A stretch of DNA of 47,141 nucleotides, taken from an uncultured Rubritalea sp. (GTDB taxonomy: Bacteria; Verrucomicrobiota; Verrucomicrobiia; Verrucomicrobiales; Akkermansiaceae). Shown here piece by piece: positions 35,816 through 45,678 of this stretch; positions within the stretch are counted from its first letter, which is position 1, and the number at the start of each line of letters is the position of its first letter. The notes beneath the pieces are model-generated. The model was not told the origin of the DNA. It was given only the letters and a program-made list of their open reading frames with translations, and did not search any database. The position numbers and the translations under genes are program-made. The stretch is from the NCBI GenBank assembly GCA_937981665.1, contig CALJOJ010000008.1:1-47141 (forward strand). Direction: 5' to 3'.

Positions 35816-38431
35816 ATGTCAAGTATTGAAACATCACTGCACCCCGTACTTCTTCTCATAGGAGCTGGGGTAACTGTAGCCTTTTTCGTTTATTTACTTC
35901 TTCAGCAAACGAAGAGTCACAATAAGAGGTCACGATGGGCTTTATGTATTCTGCGTTCAGTTTTGAGCCTACTTATGTGGCTTTTGATTGCTCAGCCGCG
36001 TGCTGTAATAACGAGTGAAATACTCTCTCCAGTCACGGCTAATCTTGGAGTTGATGTTTCACAAAGTATGTCTCTCACTGATGCAGCTGGGATAAACACA
36101 GCTGCATGGAAGAATTTCTCAAACCCTCAACCTATTGATGAAGCTCTGACTTTGACTGAAGCAGCTAGAATACGGCTTAACCTTTTAAACCGAAATCTGA
36201 GTGACTCGACAAAGGAGTTTGATTCTGAGATAGAGCGTATTATAGAAATTTTAAACCAAGTGGGATCAAAGTTAGATGTTCTTGGTAGTGATACATCACT
36301 GGCGCGGCTTCTAAAAAAACCGCTTATGACACTAGCTTCATCTACAGCTTTACTTGAGGGTGTGGACTCTGTTGATTTTATCGTTGATCTGCATCGTGCG
36401 TCTAAGCTCATTTCTCAGACAGCTATTAGCTTAAGGCGTATCAATGCTATTCAATATCCAGCTAGTGATGTAATAGCTGCTCAGCCTCGGATTAACCTAG
36501 TTAACCAATGGCTAAAAAAATCAACTAAAGTATTTGAGGATATTTCAGAAAGATATGATTTCGAATTTTCAACATTTTCAAATGAACTATCTAAGCAAGA
36601 ACTTAGTACAGAGCTGAAGGTGGATAAATCTGGAGTAGCTAAGACCCATCTTTATGAAAATTTAAATAACTTAGGTCGTAGTGATTACAGCAAAGGAACA
36701 CAAATTTCACTATTGGTCACGGATGGTTATGACTCGGGTGATATGGAAAAACATTTTTCTGACGATATTTTAAGTCAGCCATTGATCGTCTTTCCAGTAG
36801 GGGATGTATCTAGTGATCCAGACGCTCAGATCGACTCTGTAGTATGCCCGTCACGAATCCGTGAGAAAGACATGCTCGTCGCGTCGGTATTAGTTTCCTC
36901 GAAGAATAGCTCACCAGAATTAGTAACTATTTCATTAAAAGAGGGGGATAAAGTGTTACAAAGTAAGGAAGTTCGCTTGAGAGGAGACGGGACAACTGAG
37001 CAAGTAGATATCGAATGGGAGGCTATAGGCGTAGGTGCGCATAAACTGAAGGTCGAATTGTCTTCTGTCACTGGTGAGACTATATTATCTAACAATAGTA
37101 CGATCGTAGACTGCTCTATCCTTAAAGACAACTATAAGGTTTTAGTCTCTGATGCGTTCCCGCGTTGGGAAACTCGTTACTTACAGAACTTATTTAATCG
37201 AGATGCTTCAATTAAGATGAGTAGTATCGTCTTCGAACCTAAGCATAGCTTCCCTGGTAAAGCAGCTAAAGCCCCGATCGCGCTACCTTTTGATCTGGAG
37301 ACATGGAAGCTTTATGATTTAGTCATTCTGGGTGATGTTACTCCTGAGCAGCTTACGCCAGCTCATCAAAATCTGCTTTTAGATTATATTAATGATGGAG
37401 GTAATCTTATTATTTTAGCGGGAGCTCATAGTATGCCATCGCGTTTCATTGATGGACCACTAGGGGCGATTATACCTATGACTAAGGTCAGAGGATCCAG
37501 GTTAGATGGTACCTTTATTGTACATCCGCCATTAGACGAGCCGATTAACCGAATGGTACGTCTACAAGGTGAAAAAACTCAGCAAGTTTGGCGGTCGATT
37601 TTCGAAGTAGCACCTCAGTATTCACTCACTCCATGGCTGAAAGCTAAGTCATCAGCAAATGTGTTACTGAAAGCAACTGGTAGTGATGGTGCGAACTATG
37701 ATTTCTGTGCCACACAGCGTTATGGTAGTGGACGCGTAGCTTACTTTGCGGCACCTTGTCTCTATCATCTTCGTTTTAGGTATGGAGATAAATACCATGC
37801 TAAACTTTGGGGACAAATCATCCGAGGAATGTGTGTTGATAATTATGGATTCAGCGATAATTTGATATCAACTCGCCTGCAACGAACTATCGTGAAAGCT
37901 GGTGAGGAAATACAAGGCCGCCTCCGGCTCAGAGATGAGAATGGCAAGCCATTTGCGAATGATAATTTCAACGCGATTTTAAGCAAGGATGGTACAGCAA
38001 TAGCGGAGATGAAACCTATCCCTGTAGATAGCCGTCCGGGAGATTTTTATATACGTTTTAGAGACGTTCCTTCAGGGGAATATGAGTTACATTATTCAGG
38101 TGAAGAGATCCAAGGTATTTTGGATTCTGATCAAAAGTTTAATCCTGATAAAGAGCCTATCAAAATTACAGTAAGTGAAGACGCTATTATAAATGAGTTA
38201 CAGATAGCTGATAAAGACTCTACATTCTGGAACCATGTGAATAGTCTACCACTTGCAACAACCATTACACCTGGTACACTTTCACTGATGATCGACGCGC
38301 TCGATTTCAAATCAGAAATTAAACAAACAACTTCAAAACAGCCCCTTTGGAATAGCTGGGCACTACTCATTACTATTCTTGTTATCTCCGCTTTCGAGTG
38401 GATTATACGTCGTCTGACAGGGTTATCTTAA
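35816..38431 (+). CDS. Large VWA/GATase-like membrane protein
   Basis: This 871-residue protein has two N-terminal membrane helices (LLIGAGVTVAFFVYLLL and LRSVLSLLMWLLIAQ), then a MIDAS motif DVSQS near residue 82. A long insertion precedes ISLLVTDGYDSGD, the VWA core. YDLVILGDVTPEQLTPAHQNLLLDYINDGGNLIILAG resembles a class I GATase fold. A C-terminal membrane helix (SWALLITILVISAFEWI) ends it. It is a partner of the BatA protein, starting 6 bp after it. Confidence 0.8.
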   Translation: MSSIETSLHPVLLLIGAGVTVAFFVYLLLQQTKSHNKRSRWALCILRSVLSLLMWLLIAQPRAVITSEILSPVTANLGVDVSQSMSLTDAAGINTAAWKNFSNPQPIDEALTLTEAARIRLNLLNRNLSDSTKEFDSEIERIIEILNQVGSKLDVLGSDTSLARLLKKPLMTLASSTALLEGVDSVDFIVDLHRASKLISQTAISLRRINAIQYPASDVIAAQPRINLVNQWLKKSTKVFEDISERYDFEFSTFSNELSKQELSTELKVDKSGVAKTHLYENLNNLGRSDYSKGTQISLLVTDGYDSGDMEKHFSDDILSQPLIVFPVGDVSSDPDAQIDSVVCPSRIREKDMLVASVLVSSKNSSPELVTISLKEGDKVLQSKEVRLRGDGTTEQVDIEWEAIGVGAHKLKVELSSVTGETILSNNSTIVDCSILKDNYKVLVSDAFPRWETRYLQNLFNRDASIKMSSIVFEPKHSFPGKAAKAPIALPFDLETWKLYDLVILGDVTPEQLTPAHQNLLLDYINDGGNLIILAGAHSMPSRFIDGPLGAIIPMTKVRGSRLDGTFIVHPPLDEPINRMVRLQGEKTQQVWRSIFEVAPQYSLTPWLKAKSSANVLLKATGSDGANYDFCATQRYGSGRVAYFAAPCLYHLRFRYGDKYHAKLWGQIIRGMCVDNYGFSDNLISTRLQRTIVKAGEEIQGRLRLRDENGKPFANDNFNAILSKDGTAIAEMKPIPVDSRPGDFYIRFRDVPSGEYELHYSGEEIQGILDSDQKFNPDKEPIKITVSEDAIINELQIADKDSTFWNHVNSLPLATTITPGTLSLMIDALDFKSEIKQTTSKQPLWNSWALLITILVISAFEWIIRRLTGLS

Positions 38432-38456
38432 GTTAAACCAGTAATTAATAAATATC

Positions 38457-41400
38457 ATGATACCACAAAATAATTTATCTAAAGAGACTCTGGAGACTCT
38501 CACTAAAGAAAAGCGTGAGCGGATTCGGATTCGGATAAGCTATCTTTTCTTAGCCATAGTTAGCGCTGTTATTTTAACAGCTATTATAGCGATGGGAATC
38601 GACTGGGTATTTGGATTAAAGTCTTTAGTAGCGCGCTTGGTACTTACCGTGATCACTGTAGGTGTGTTCATTATTTCTTTTAAATGGCTCTGGGCTAAAA
38701 TGCAGCTTCGGTCCAGTCAAGAAGAGACAGCTGAATGGCTTGAAAAGTTGAATCCTGACCTAGAGGAGCGTTTACTTACCTCATTAGAACTGGAAGGGTC
38801 AGAAAATCATTCTGCTGGGCTACTCGCTGCAGTAGGTGATCAGGTCAATAGCCTAGATATAAAAAGTGGTAGTAGTACGTTACTTAAGAGCCGGACATTT
38901 AAACGAGCTTCATTCGGATTTATAGCTTCAGTTTCTTTATTGGTGATCTTCGCTTTTATAATGGGTTCTATGTTTCCCAAACTAGTGAGTAGACTGGTAA
39001 ATCCATGGAATAATAATAGGCTTACAGTGCTGTCTCAAGATCAGGGTGATATTACTCACCCCCGTGGACAAGATTTCATCATTGAGGCAAGAGTTTCTGG
39101 AAAGATTCCATCTCTAGTCCAAATCCAGGAACGTTCTGTCAGAGGTCTTATTGAAGAACGTCAGGTAGAGCTAGACCAAGATACAGGACTTCTATCTTAC
39201 ACCTTATCTAACAGATCTGCAGATTTTTCATACCGTATCGTAGCAGGTGATGCTAATTCAGATTGGATAAATGTAATGATGCTTGATAAGCCTACTGTCC
39301 TTAGTGCAGAAGTGATAATCACGCCTCCAGCTTATACTAAGCTTAAACCTTGGACTCTTAATGAATTACCGCGTGAAGTTAGAATACCTGAAGGTAGTCA
39401 AGTTGATCTGAATGTTGAATTAGATCAAGAAGTCGTTGAGTTGAGAATGGGTAAGAACTCAAAAGGTATAGCTACTAATGAAGTGCTGACTGTAAATGCA
39501 GCAAATATTTATAGTCATACACTTGATGTATTTGAGACGGTTTATATTGATTTTAAAATGACGCCAAAAATCGGTGATCTTAAATCTCATATAAAGATGA
39601 GTTTGGTTTCTGTAGTTGATAAAGCTCCAAAGGTGAAGCTTTTAAAGAATACGGAAACAGTGGCAATGCTGGCAAACGAGGAGCTTAGAGTGAGATTTCA
39701 AGCTGCTGATGACTACGGCATAGAGTCTGCTCGGCTGATAGCAGAGGTTACAAATAAAGATGGAGTCAAAGAAAAGTTTTATTTCCCAATAGATCTTGCT
39801 GAGAAAAAAGGTTCAAAGCTGATATCTGTCTCTACATTACTTGACCTTAGTGAACTACCAATCACGAAATATTCTAAGCTCACTTACTTAGTAGAAGTAG
39901 AAGACTCAAAAGGCTTAGCTGGATCTCGACTGTCAACGCAGGATCAAGTAGCTGAACTTGAAAAGGAGAAAGAAAGACTTAAAGGTATTTCAAGTCAGAT
40001 GCTAGAGTTAGAAAAGGGACTCCAAAAAGCAAGAGAAGCTAACGCGAAAGCGATGAAGGCTAGCGAGTACTCTAATAATAAAACAAACCAGAAAGAGTTA
40101 ACTCAAAATTCTCAGGAGCATCTCAAGCAGGCTAAGCAGCAAGCGGATGAACTTAGAGGTAGAAATAATGAGGATCTTCAAACGCTGCAGGAAGCGATCC
40201 TTAAAGCTGATCAAAAGCTGGAAGATTCAAAAAATGAAAGCAATTCAAAGAATGATCTAAAATCTAGTCAGTCTGAGATAGATAAAGCTCTTCAATCTCT
40301 GAGTAAGATGCGAGATGATCTACAGAAGCAAATCGAGAAGAAGAGGTCTCAGCAGAAGAATATTGAAAACCAAGAATTAGTAAAAAAAGAAGCTGAAATT
40401 CAACAAAAGATAACTAAAATAAAAGAAGTTAAAAATCAATTATCTAATGCAGCTGCTTCTAATAAAAAGGCGCAGGCTAATTTTTCAGCTGAAGAAACAG
40501 CAAAGACACGTGAACAATTAAACAAAGCTGAAAAAGCTACAGAACCTTTAGATAAAAAATTATATTCTAAGTCTCAGTGGAACGAGGTGAAGGAAGCTAT
40601 CGCTAAAGCGAAACAGAACCTAGGTGGAGAAAACTCTTCCGATATAGCTAAAGAGAACTTGAAGCAAGCTGGGGGTAATATTCAACAAGCTAAAGAAGCT
40701 CTTAATGAAATAGAGCAGGAAGCAAAGAAAGCACTCCAGGAAGCTCAAAGTGAGATTGCTCAAAAAGCTAATTTAGATAAGCTCAGCTCTTCGCTATCTA
40801 AGGCAAAACAAAAGGCGAGTGAATTACGCCAAAAGATTCAAGGTCAGCAGGGTCAGCAGGGTCAGCAGGGTCAGGACTTAAAAGAGCTTTCCGAGCAAGT
40901 CGAGAGTCTCCAAGAGATGGCTGCTAAAATTAAGTCCGAGAATTTAAAAAAGAAGGTAGCTAAAGCTATTACAAAGACTCAGAAATTGATTGAAGATGCT
41001 GCTGTGTCAGCGAATCCAGAGCTTGAGATAGTGCAGGCAGAAGAAGAGATAGATAAGGCTATAGATGCGATTGATAAGGATCTAAATGAACGTCGTGATA
41101 AAGGTGCCGAGCAACCAGCAGATGAAAAAATTGCAAAACGTAAACTAGATTTAAAATCTAAATCTGAATCTAAATCTAAATCTAAATCTAAATCATCCGA
41201 AAGTGAATCTGCAGAGGTGATAGTAGACGAACATCAGAGTTACCTTCTCAAAGGTGATGGGCAAGAGAAGAAGCAGATCGCAATTAAAGCCGTCCTAGAA
41301 GCTATACTTAAAAATGCAGAAGATGGGAGACGTCTTGTATCTGAGATGCACTATGAAGTTATAGATAAAAAAGTAGTTAGAGTAGGCGAGGACTTAAAAA

Positions 41401-41771
41401 ATGTTTACATTAAAGAATCTAAAGAGTTAATGAAGGAGCTAATGAAGGGAGTGCTAAGTGCTGAAAAACTACGGGAAATTAGTGCAGGTACTCCGTATGC
41501 ATTCTTTGGTATACAAGCTAAAGGTATGGTGGAGAATGGCTTTGATCCTGCTATTCTCTCGGTGAAAGAAACCCTTCGTGAACTTGATCAAGATTCGATT
41601 ATACAAAGTCTTGATACTATCGATGAACGGATGCAGTGGGTGCTTGCAGTGATGAAGAAAACGGAATCAGAGTTTGAGGCAATCATCGAGATGGAAGAGA
41701 TTTCTGAGTTGGCTCATAAGTTTAAAAAGATGCATACTTTGACTATTGAAGATCTGCCAGGTAGCACCTGA
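38457..41771 (+). CDS. DUF4175-like membrane protein with long coiled coil
   Basis: This 1104-residue protein has three N-terminal membrane helices (about residues 25-45, 50-72 and 150-172). It then has beta-rich domains to about 500, and a long Lys/Glu/Gln-rich coiled coil from about 500 to 900. The coiled coil holds a GQQ repeat (three 9-bp GGTCAGCAG units, 40842-40868) and a (KS)n stretch from 6-bp AAATCT repeats at about 41154-41195. This architecture fits DUF4175-like proteins. Its role is probably structural or mechanical in the envelope (inferred). It ends in TGA, followed by a second in-frame TGA. Confidence 0.75.
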   Translation: MIPQNNLSKETLETLTKEKRERIRIRISYLFLAIVSAVILTAIIAMGIDWVFGLKSLVARLVLTVITVGVFIISFKWLWAKMQLRSSQEETAEWLEKLNPDLEERLLTSLELEGSENHSAGLLAAVGDQVNSLDIKSGSSTLLKSRTFKRASFGFIASVSLLVIFAFIMGSMFPKLVSRLVNPWNNNRLTVLSQDQGDITHPRGQDFIIEARVSGKIPSLVQIQERSVRGLIEERQVELDQDTGLLSYTLSNRSADFSYRIVAGDANSDWINVMMLDKPTVLSAEVIITPPAYTKLKPWTLNELPREVRIPEGSQVDLNVELDQEVVELRMGKNSKGIATNEVLTVNAANIYSHTLDVFETVYIDFKMTPKIGDLKSHIKMSLVSVVDKAPKVKLLKNTETVAMLANEELRVRFQAADDYGIESARLIAEVTNKDGVKEKFYFPIDLAEKKGSKLISVSTLLDLSELPITKYSKLTYLVEVEDSKGLAGSRLSTQDQVAELEKEKERLKGISSQMLELEKGLQKAREANAKAMKASEYSNNKTNQKELTQNSQEHLKQAKQQADELRGRNNEDLQTLQEAILKADQKLEDSKNESNSKNDLKSSQSEIDKALQSLSKMRDDLQKQIEKKRSQQKNIENQELVKKEAEIQQKITKIKEVKNQLSNAAASNKKAQANFSAEETAKTREQLNKAEKATEPLDKKLYSKSQWNEVKEAIAKAKQNLGGENSSDIAKENLKQAGGNIQQAKEALNEIEQEAKKALQEAQSEIAQKANLDKLSSSLSKAKQKASELRQKIQGQQGQQGQQGQDLKELSEQVESLQEMAAKIKSENLKKKVAKAITKTQKLIEDAAVSANPELEIVQAEEEIDKAIDAIDKDLNERRDKGAEQPADEKIAKRKLDLKSKSESKSKSKSKSSESESAEVIVDEHQSYLLKGDGQEKKQIAIKAVLEAILKNAEDGRRLVSEMHYEVIDKKVVRVGEDLKNVYIKESKELMKELMKGVLSAEKLREISAGTPYAFFGIQAKGMVENGFDPAILSVKETLRELDQDSIIQSLDTIDERMQWVLAVMKKTESEFEAIIEMEEISELAHKFKKMHTLTIEDLPGST

Positions 41772-41813
41772 GGAGGCTGAGCTGGTAGCCCCTACCCGAC
41801 ACTCCGTGCAGAG

Positions 41814-43256
41814 TTGTCAGATCAAAAGATAGAAGATGGTATAGCCGCTATAAAACTTAGAAGAGAAGTTCTCAAGAGGTTAAGCGAATTATTACAGGAT
41901 AGACCAGATTTACGTGCAAAAACGTTCACGAAGATCAACCCGGATGGTGGAGGTATTTTCCGCGAATTACTATCCACTATAAGGAACAGGCAATTGCTTC
42001 TCGCTGAGATGAATAAAAATAAAGATGGGAAAGATGAAACGATTAAGAATTTATCAAATATTCTTAAAAAACGTTTAGTTGATTTTTCTAGTCAGACAAT
42101 GAATGCGATGGGAAATGCCATTATCTGGATACCTAAAGAAGCAAATGCAGAACAGCGTCAGAGACTAACAACAGCGTTTTCTGATTTATCTAATATATCT
42201 GCTGATATAGCGGAGACTCCAATTAAAGATATAGGTGAAGTAGAAAAGCTTCACAAAGAGTTAACCAGAGCCCGTGATATTGCGAAAGATCTCCTTGCTG
42301 ATGCCGGCATTGCTAATCTGGATTTAGAGTATATTGATATAAGGATATCAGACCTTGAGGCGATGAATACCTCGATGATATCTAACTCTTCTTTGGTGAG
42401 TTTACTTGGTAAGAAAGACTATACTGCATATATCAAAAAACTGCAGAAAGAACTCAATGCTGAAACGGTAAATACGGTACTGAAATTATCATCACAGCTA
42501 TCTGAATTAGTCGGGATATCAGACAAAGCAGATGAGGCCATTGAAAAGCTGAGTCAACTGATGGAGAGAGACCTTATTGAAGTGCAAAATAAAACATTAG
42601 AGCATAAGTTAGTTCCTTGGGCAAAAAATGCAGTTCCTTACCAAGAAAAGGCTGCAGAAATAATCAAGGAAGGTGTGGGTATACTAGACTATGCCGTCGT
42701 TGAATTTATCAAAGAGAAGAATAAGATACAACCGGAACTAGCAGAAGGAGCGAAATCAAGAGGTGAGCCTGGCGAGGATACTATATCATTTGCCCTCGAA
42801 GAGCAACTTGCCGCGATGGAAAAAGAAGTGAGACAGCCGACAGAGGCAAAGATGAGCTTTGGAATGAGAGCGGTGATGAATGTAAAGGTTAAAAAAGACT
42901 GGGAGACGGATTCTAAGGAGAAGAAAAAAGAAATAGAAGAGAAACGCCGCGAGATACAGAAGGCTAAAAAAGAGCAGCAAGCGCAAGCTAAGAAAGCTCA
43001 GCGTAATGCGGCTAAGACTCAGATGATGGCTAGCGGTAATCGTGATGCTATATCCGAGCGTCTTTATGAAGATGTAGCTATTCCATGGGCGAATCGTAAT
43101 GCTAAGACATTTGATGGAGATAATACATGGAATAAGCTGTCGAGTGAGTTAAAGGAGAGTTTGAATCAAGATGTTGATTCAGATGTCCCTGATGCATATC
43201 GAGATGCTATCGAGCAATATTTTCGTGAGATAGCAGATGAAAACAAAGAGAGATAG
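41814..43256 (+). CDS. Coiled-coil protein with poor TTG start
   Basis: This 480-residue soluble helical protein is rich in Lys and Glu, with a strongly charged coiled coil (about residues 370-400). No family was recognised. The only plausible start is TTG 41814, with no well-placed ribosome binding site; the GGAGG at 41772-41776 is about 37 nt away. No ATG lies in frame until about residue 65. It shares a frame with the preceding ORF across two UGA codons. The next gene starts 2 bp after its stop. Confidence 0.7.
   Translation: MSDQKIEDGIAAIKLRREVLKRLSELLQDRPDLRAKTFTKINPDGGGIFRELLSTIRNRQLLLAEMNKNKDGKDETIKNLSNILKKRLVDFSSQTMNAMGNAIIWIPKEANAEQRQRLTTAFSDLSNISADIAETPIKDIGEVEKLHKELTRARDIAKDLLADAGIANLDLEYIDIRISDLEAMNTSMISNSSLVSLLGKKDYTAYIKKLQKELNAETVNTVLKLSSQLSELVGISDKADEAIEKLSQLMERDLIEVQNKTLEHKLVPWAKNAVPYQEKAAEIIKEGVGILDYAVVEFIKEKNKIQPELAEGAKSRGEPGEDTISFALEEQLAAMEKEVRQPTEAKMSFGMRAVMNVKVKKDWETDSKEKKKEIEEKRREIQKAKKEQQAQAKKAQRNAAKTQMMASGNRDAISERLYEDVAIPWANRNAKTFDGDNTWNKLSSELKESLNQDVDSDVPDAYRDAIEQYFREIADENKER
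42842..42989 (+). repeat. Lys/Glu-rich coiled-coil segment
   Basis: A run of AAG/GAA/AAA codons encodes KEKKKEIEEKRREIQKAKKEQQAQAKKAQ within the coiled-coil gene. It is low complexity at the DNA level and may cause false open frames on the other strand. Confidence 0.4.
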
Positions 43257-43258
43257 GT

Positions 43259-44434
43259 ATGAAACGGTTCACTTATTTTATTCTATTTGCATTGTTACTG
43301 AAAAGTAGCTTTGGGCGGCCTATTAATACTAATTTGCCTCTCATCGCTCCTAAAGATTTACTTCCAAGAGCTCTGACAGATATAGAAATTCAAAAGTTAA
43401 CCACTAGCGTAGATAAAGCTTTAAAGGCTCTAGCTCCGACTCAGCTAGTAGATGGAAGTTTCCCAAACCCTGAGTATTCTAAAGCAGCGGTGACGTCTAT
43501 GGCTATTATGGCTTTCCTTTCTAGGGGGTATAAGCCAGGCGAAGGAGAGTATGGGGAACTAATTGATAAGGGTGTGAATTACATTCTGTCGATTCAGCAA
43601 AAAAGTGGTTTGTTTGCTCATAAAGAGCTTAACTATAAACTTATTAATATCCGTATTAATGCTCCGAAATTTGAATACCTCTACGATCACGAAGGGGTAG
43701 CTAAATCTTACTGTCACCCTATTAGCATGCTCATGTTGGGAGAGGTTTATGGTCTATCTGACCCTGAGCAGTCATTTCGAATTCGTGAAGCTATAGATAG
43801 GGGGCTAGAGTGTACTTTAGCGTTCTGGAATGTTAGAAAAAAACCTGAACTTGGTGAAGGTGGGTTTAGGTATTTTCGCCCATACCAAGACTATGGCGCG
43901 GATATGTCAGTGACCTCTTGGTTTGCAGCTTCTTTTCGTTCCCTCGGTAATGCTGGATTTGATGTTCCGAAGAGTGCCATGGACAGGATTGCTGCCTATG
44001 TAGTCAGAAATCAACAACCTGACGGAGGTTATAGATACACGCCGAAGTATGATTCTAGTACGATGATTATGACGGCAGCGGGCACTTTATGCGTAGCTCT
44101 TGCAGGGAAGCATGATGACCCGTCCGTTATGAAGTCGAGTCTTTACTTGAGTAAATTTAATGTGAATTCTAAGCTGTCTTTCACAAATCAAAGTAAAAGG
44201 TATTATCCCTATTATACTTGTTACTATATGACACAGGTAAGTGTACAGCTGGGTGGTGCTCTGTGGGAGAAATGCATGAAAGATTGTTATGATTTTTTGA
44301 TGTCCATGCAGATGGAATCTGGTTTTTGGCCGCCACAAGGACATACTGCTAGATTTGGAAATGTTTATTCAACCTCAATGGCTATTCTTGCTCTTACACC
44401 TTCTCTGAAACTATTACCCATCTACCAAAGATAA
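43259..44434 (+). CDS. Secreted alpha-toroid (prenyltransferase/squalene-oxidase repeat) protein 1
   Basis: This 391-residue protein has a signal peptide (about 1-19, MKRFTYFILFALLLKSSFG). It then has repeated toroid motifs of the DGSFP/DGGYRYT type: VDGSFPNP, GGFRYFRPYQ, QPDGGYRYTP. YYPYYTCYYMTQVSVQLGG and the last LTPSLKLLPIYQR resemble planctomycetal toroid proteins. No DxDD or DCTA-type squalene cyclase acid motif is seen, so catalysis as a cyclase is unlikely. It is the first of three tandem paralogues, and the next ATG overlaps its stop (TAATG). Confidence 0.8.
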   Translation: MKRFTYFILFALLLKSSFGRPINTNLPLIAPKDLLPRALTDIEIQKLTTSVDKALKALAPTQLVDGSFPNPEYSKAAVTSMAIMAFLSRGYKPGEGEYGELIDKGVNYILSIQQKSGLFAHKELNYKLINIRINAPKFEYLYDHEGVAKSYCHPISMLMLGEVYGLSDPEQSFRIREAIDRGLECTLAFWNVRKKPELGEGGFRYFRPYQDYGADMSVTSWFAASFRSLGNAGFDVPKSAMDRIAAYVVRNQQPDGGYRYTPKYDSSTMIMTAAGTLCVALAGKHDDPSVMKSSLYLSKFNVNSKLSFTNQSKRYYPYYTCYYMTQVSVQLGGALWEKCMKDCYDFLMSMQMESGFWPPQGHTARFGNVYSTSMAILALTPSLKLLPIYQR

Positions 44435-45678
44435 TGAAGATTCTTAAAATAATCAAAACCCTAGGTGCGAATTTAAATATACCGAGACAATGTCTCACCT
44501 ATATTATTTTCTGTGTAAGTTTAACGAGCATTAGCTTTGGTCAGTCAGAGGAAGTAGATCGGCCTCTGATAGCTCCTTCTGCTGAGCTTGCTCAGGCACT
44601 TACTGATGCTGAAGTGAAGATACTAACTGACGGCGTGGATAGAGGTCTTAAGGCTCTTGCTGCTATTCAGTTACCTGATGGTAGTTTTCCAAATCCTGAA
44701 TATTCTAAATCAGCGGTGACTTCTATGGCTATCATGGCTTTCCTTTCGAGGGGGCATAAACCCGGGCAAGGAGAGTACGGTGAGCTATTAGATAAGGGAG
44801 TGAGCTATATTCTATCTATTCAGAAGAAAAGTGGGCTTTTCGCTGATACAGAAATTAAGCATGAACTAGTCGAGGTAGAGCTGCCTAGAGCTTCCTTGGT
44901 GGAGCTTTATTCTACTGGTGGGGTAGCCAAGTCTTATTGTCATCCTATCTGTATGCTCATGCTAGGAGAGGTCTATGGGCTTTCTGACCCTCAGAAGTCA
45001 TTCCGTATCTTGAGCGCTATCGAGAAGGGGCTGGAGTGTACATTGAGGCTCTGGGATATCAGAAAGAAATCTGTTAAGGATGATGGAGGTTTTCGCTATT
45101 TTCGTCCATACAGTAGACCGTTGAACATACGATGCGATTCTGATTTTTCTGTAACTTCATGGTTTGCGGCTTCATTACGCTCTATAAGTAATGCTGGTTT
45201 TGAAGTGCCAGTTGATGTTACTGATAGATTAGTCGGGTTTGCTGTTAGAAACCAAAATGCTGATGGAGGTTTTGGTTATTTACCCCACACTCATTTTAAG
45301 AGTACCTTCACGATGACTGCTGCAGGTTCTCTGTGTATAGCCTTATCAGGGAAACATGATCATCCAGCTCTTAAGAAATCTAGTTTATTTCTTAAGAAAT
45401 TTGACATAATGAACAAGGCTTGTTTTACAAATCAATACGATAGATACTATCCCTACTATACGTGTTATTACATGACACAAGTGAGTATACAGCTAGGGGG
45501 GGCTCTATGGGAACAGTGCATGAAAGACTGCTATCGTTTCCTTATTCCTCTACAACTTGAATCTGGCTTCTGGAAGCCGCATGGACAGGCTACTCCATTT
45601 GGTGAAACTTACTCTACATCGATGGCGATACTTGCTCTAACTCCACCTCTAAAACTTCTACCAATTTACCAAAGATAA
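44434..45678 (+). CDS. Secreted alpha-toroid protein 2
   Basis: This 414-residue protein is the second paralogue, the closest to protein 1. It has a longer N-terminus with a hydrophobic segment around residues 22-35 (TYIIFCVSLTSISFG). It shares DGSFPNPEYSKSAVTSMAIMAFLSRG, FRYFRP, NQNADGGFGY and YYPYYTCYYMTQVSIQLGG. It ends PPLKLLPIYQR. Conserved cysteines (SYCHPICML, CMKDCY) recur in the paralogues and may form disulfides outside the cytoplasm. Confidence 0.8.
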   Translation: MKILKIIKTLGANLNIPRQCLTYIIFCVSLTSISFGQSEEVDRPLIAPSAELAQALTDAEVKILTDGVDRGLKALAAIQLPDGSFPNPEYSKSAVTSMAIMAFLSRGHKPGQGEYGELLDKGVSYILSIQKKSGLFADTEIKHELVEVELPRASLVELYSTGGVAKSYCHPICMLMLGEVYGLSDPQKSFRILSAIEKGLECTLRLWDIRKKSVKDDGGFRYFRPYSRPLNIRCDSDFSVTSWFAASLRSISNAGFEVPVDVTDRLVGFAVRNQNADGGFGYLPHTHFKSTFTMTAAGSLCIALSGKHDHPALKKSSLFLKKFDIMNKACFTNQYDRYYPYYTCYYMTQVSIQLGGALWEQCMKDCYRFLIPLQLESGFWKPHGQATPFGETYSTSMAILALTPPLKLLPIYQR

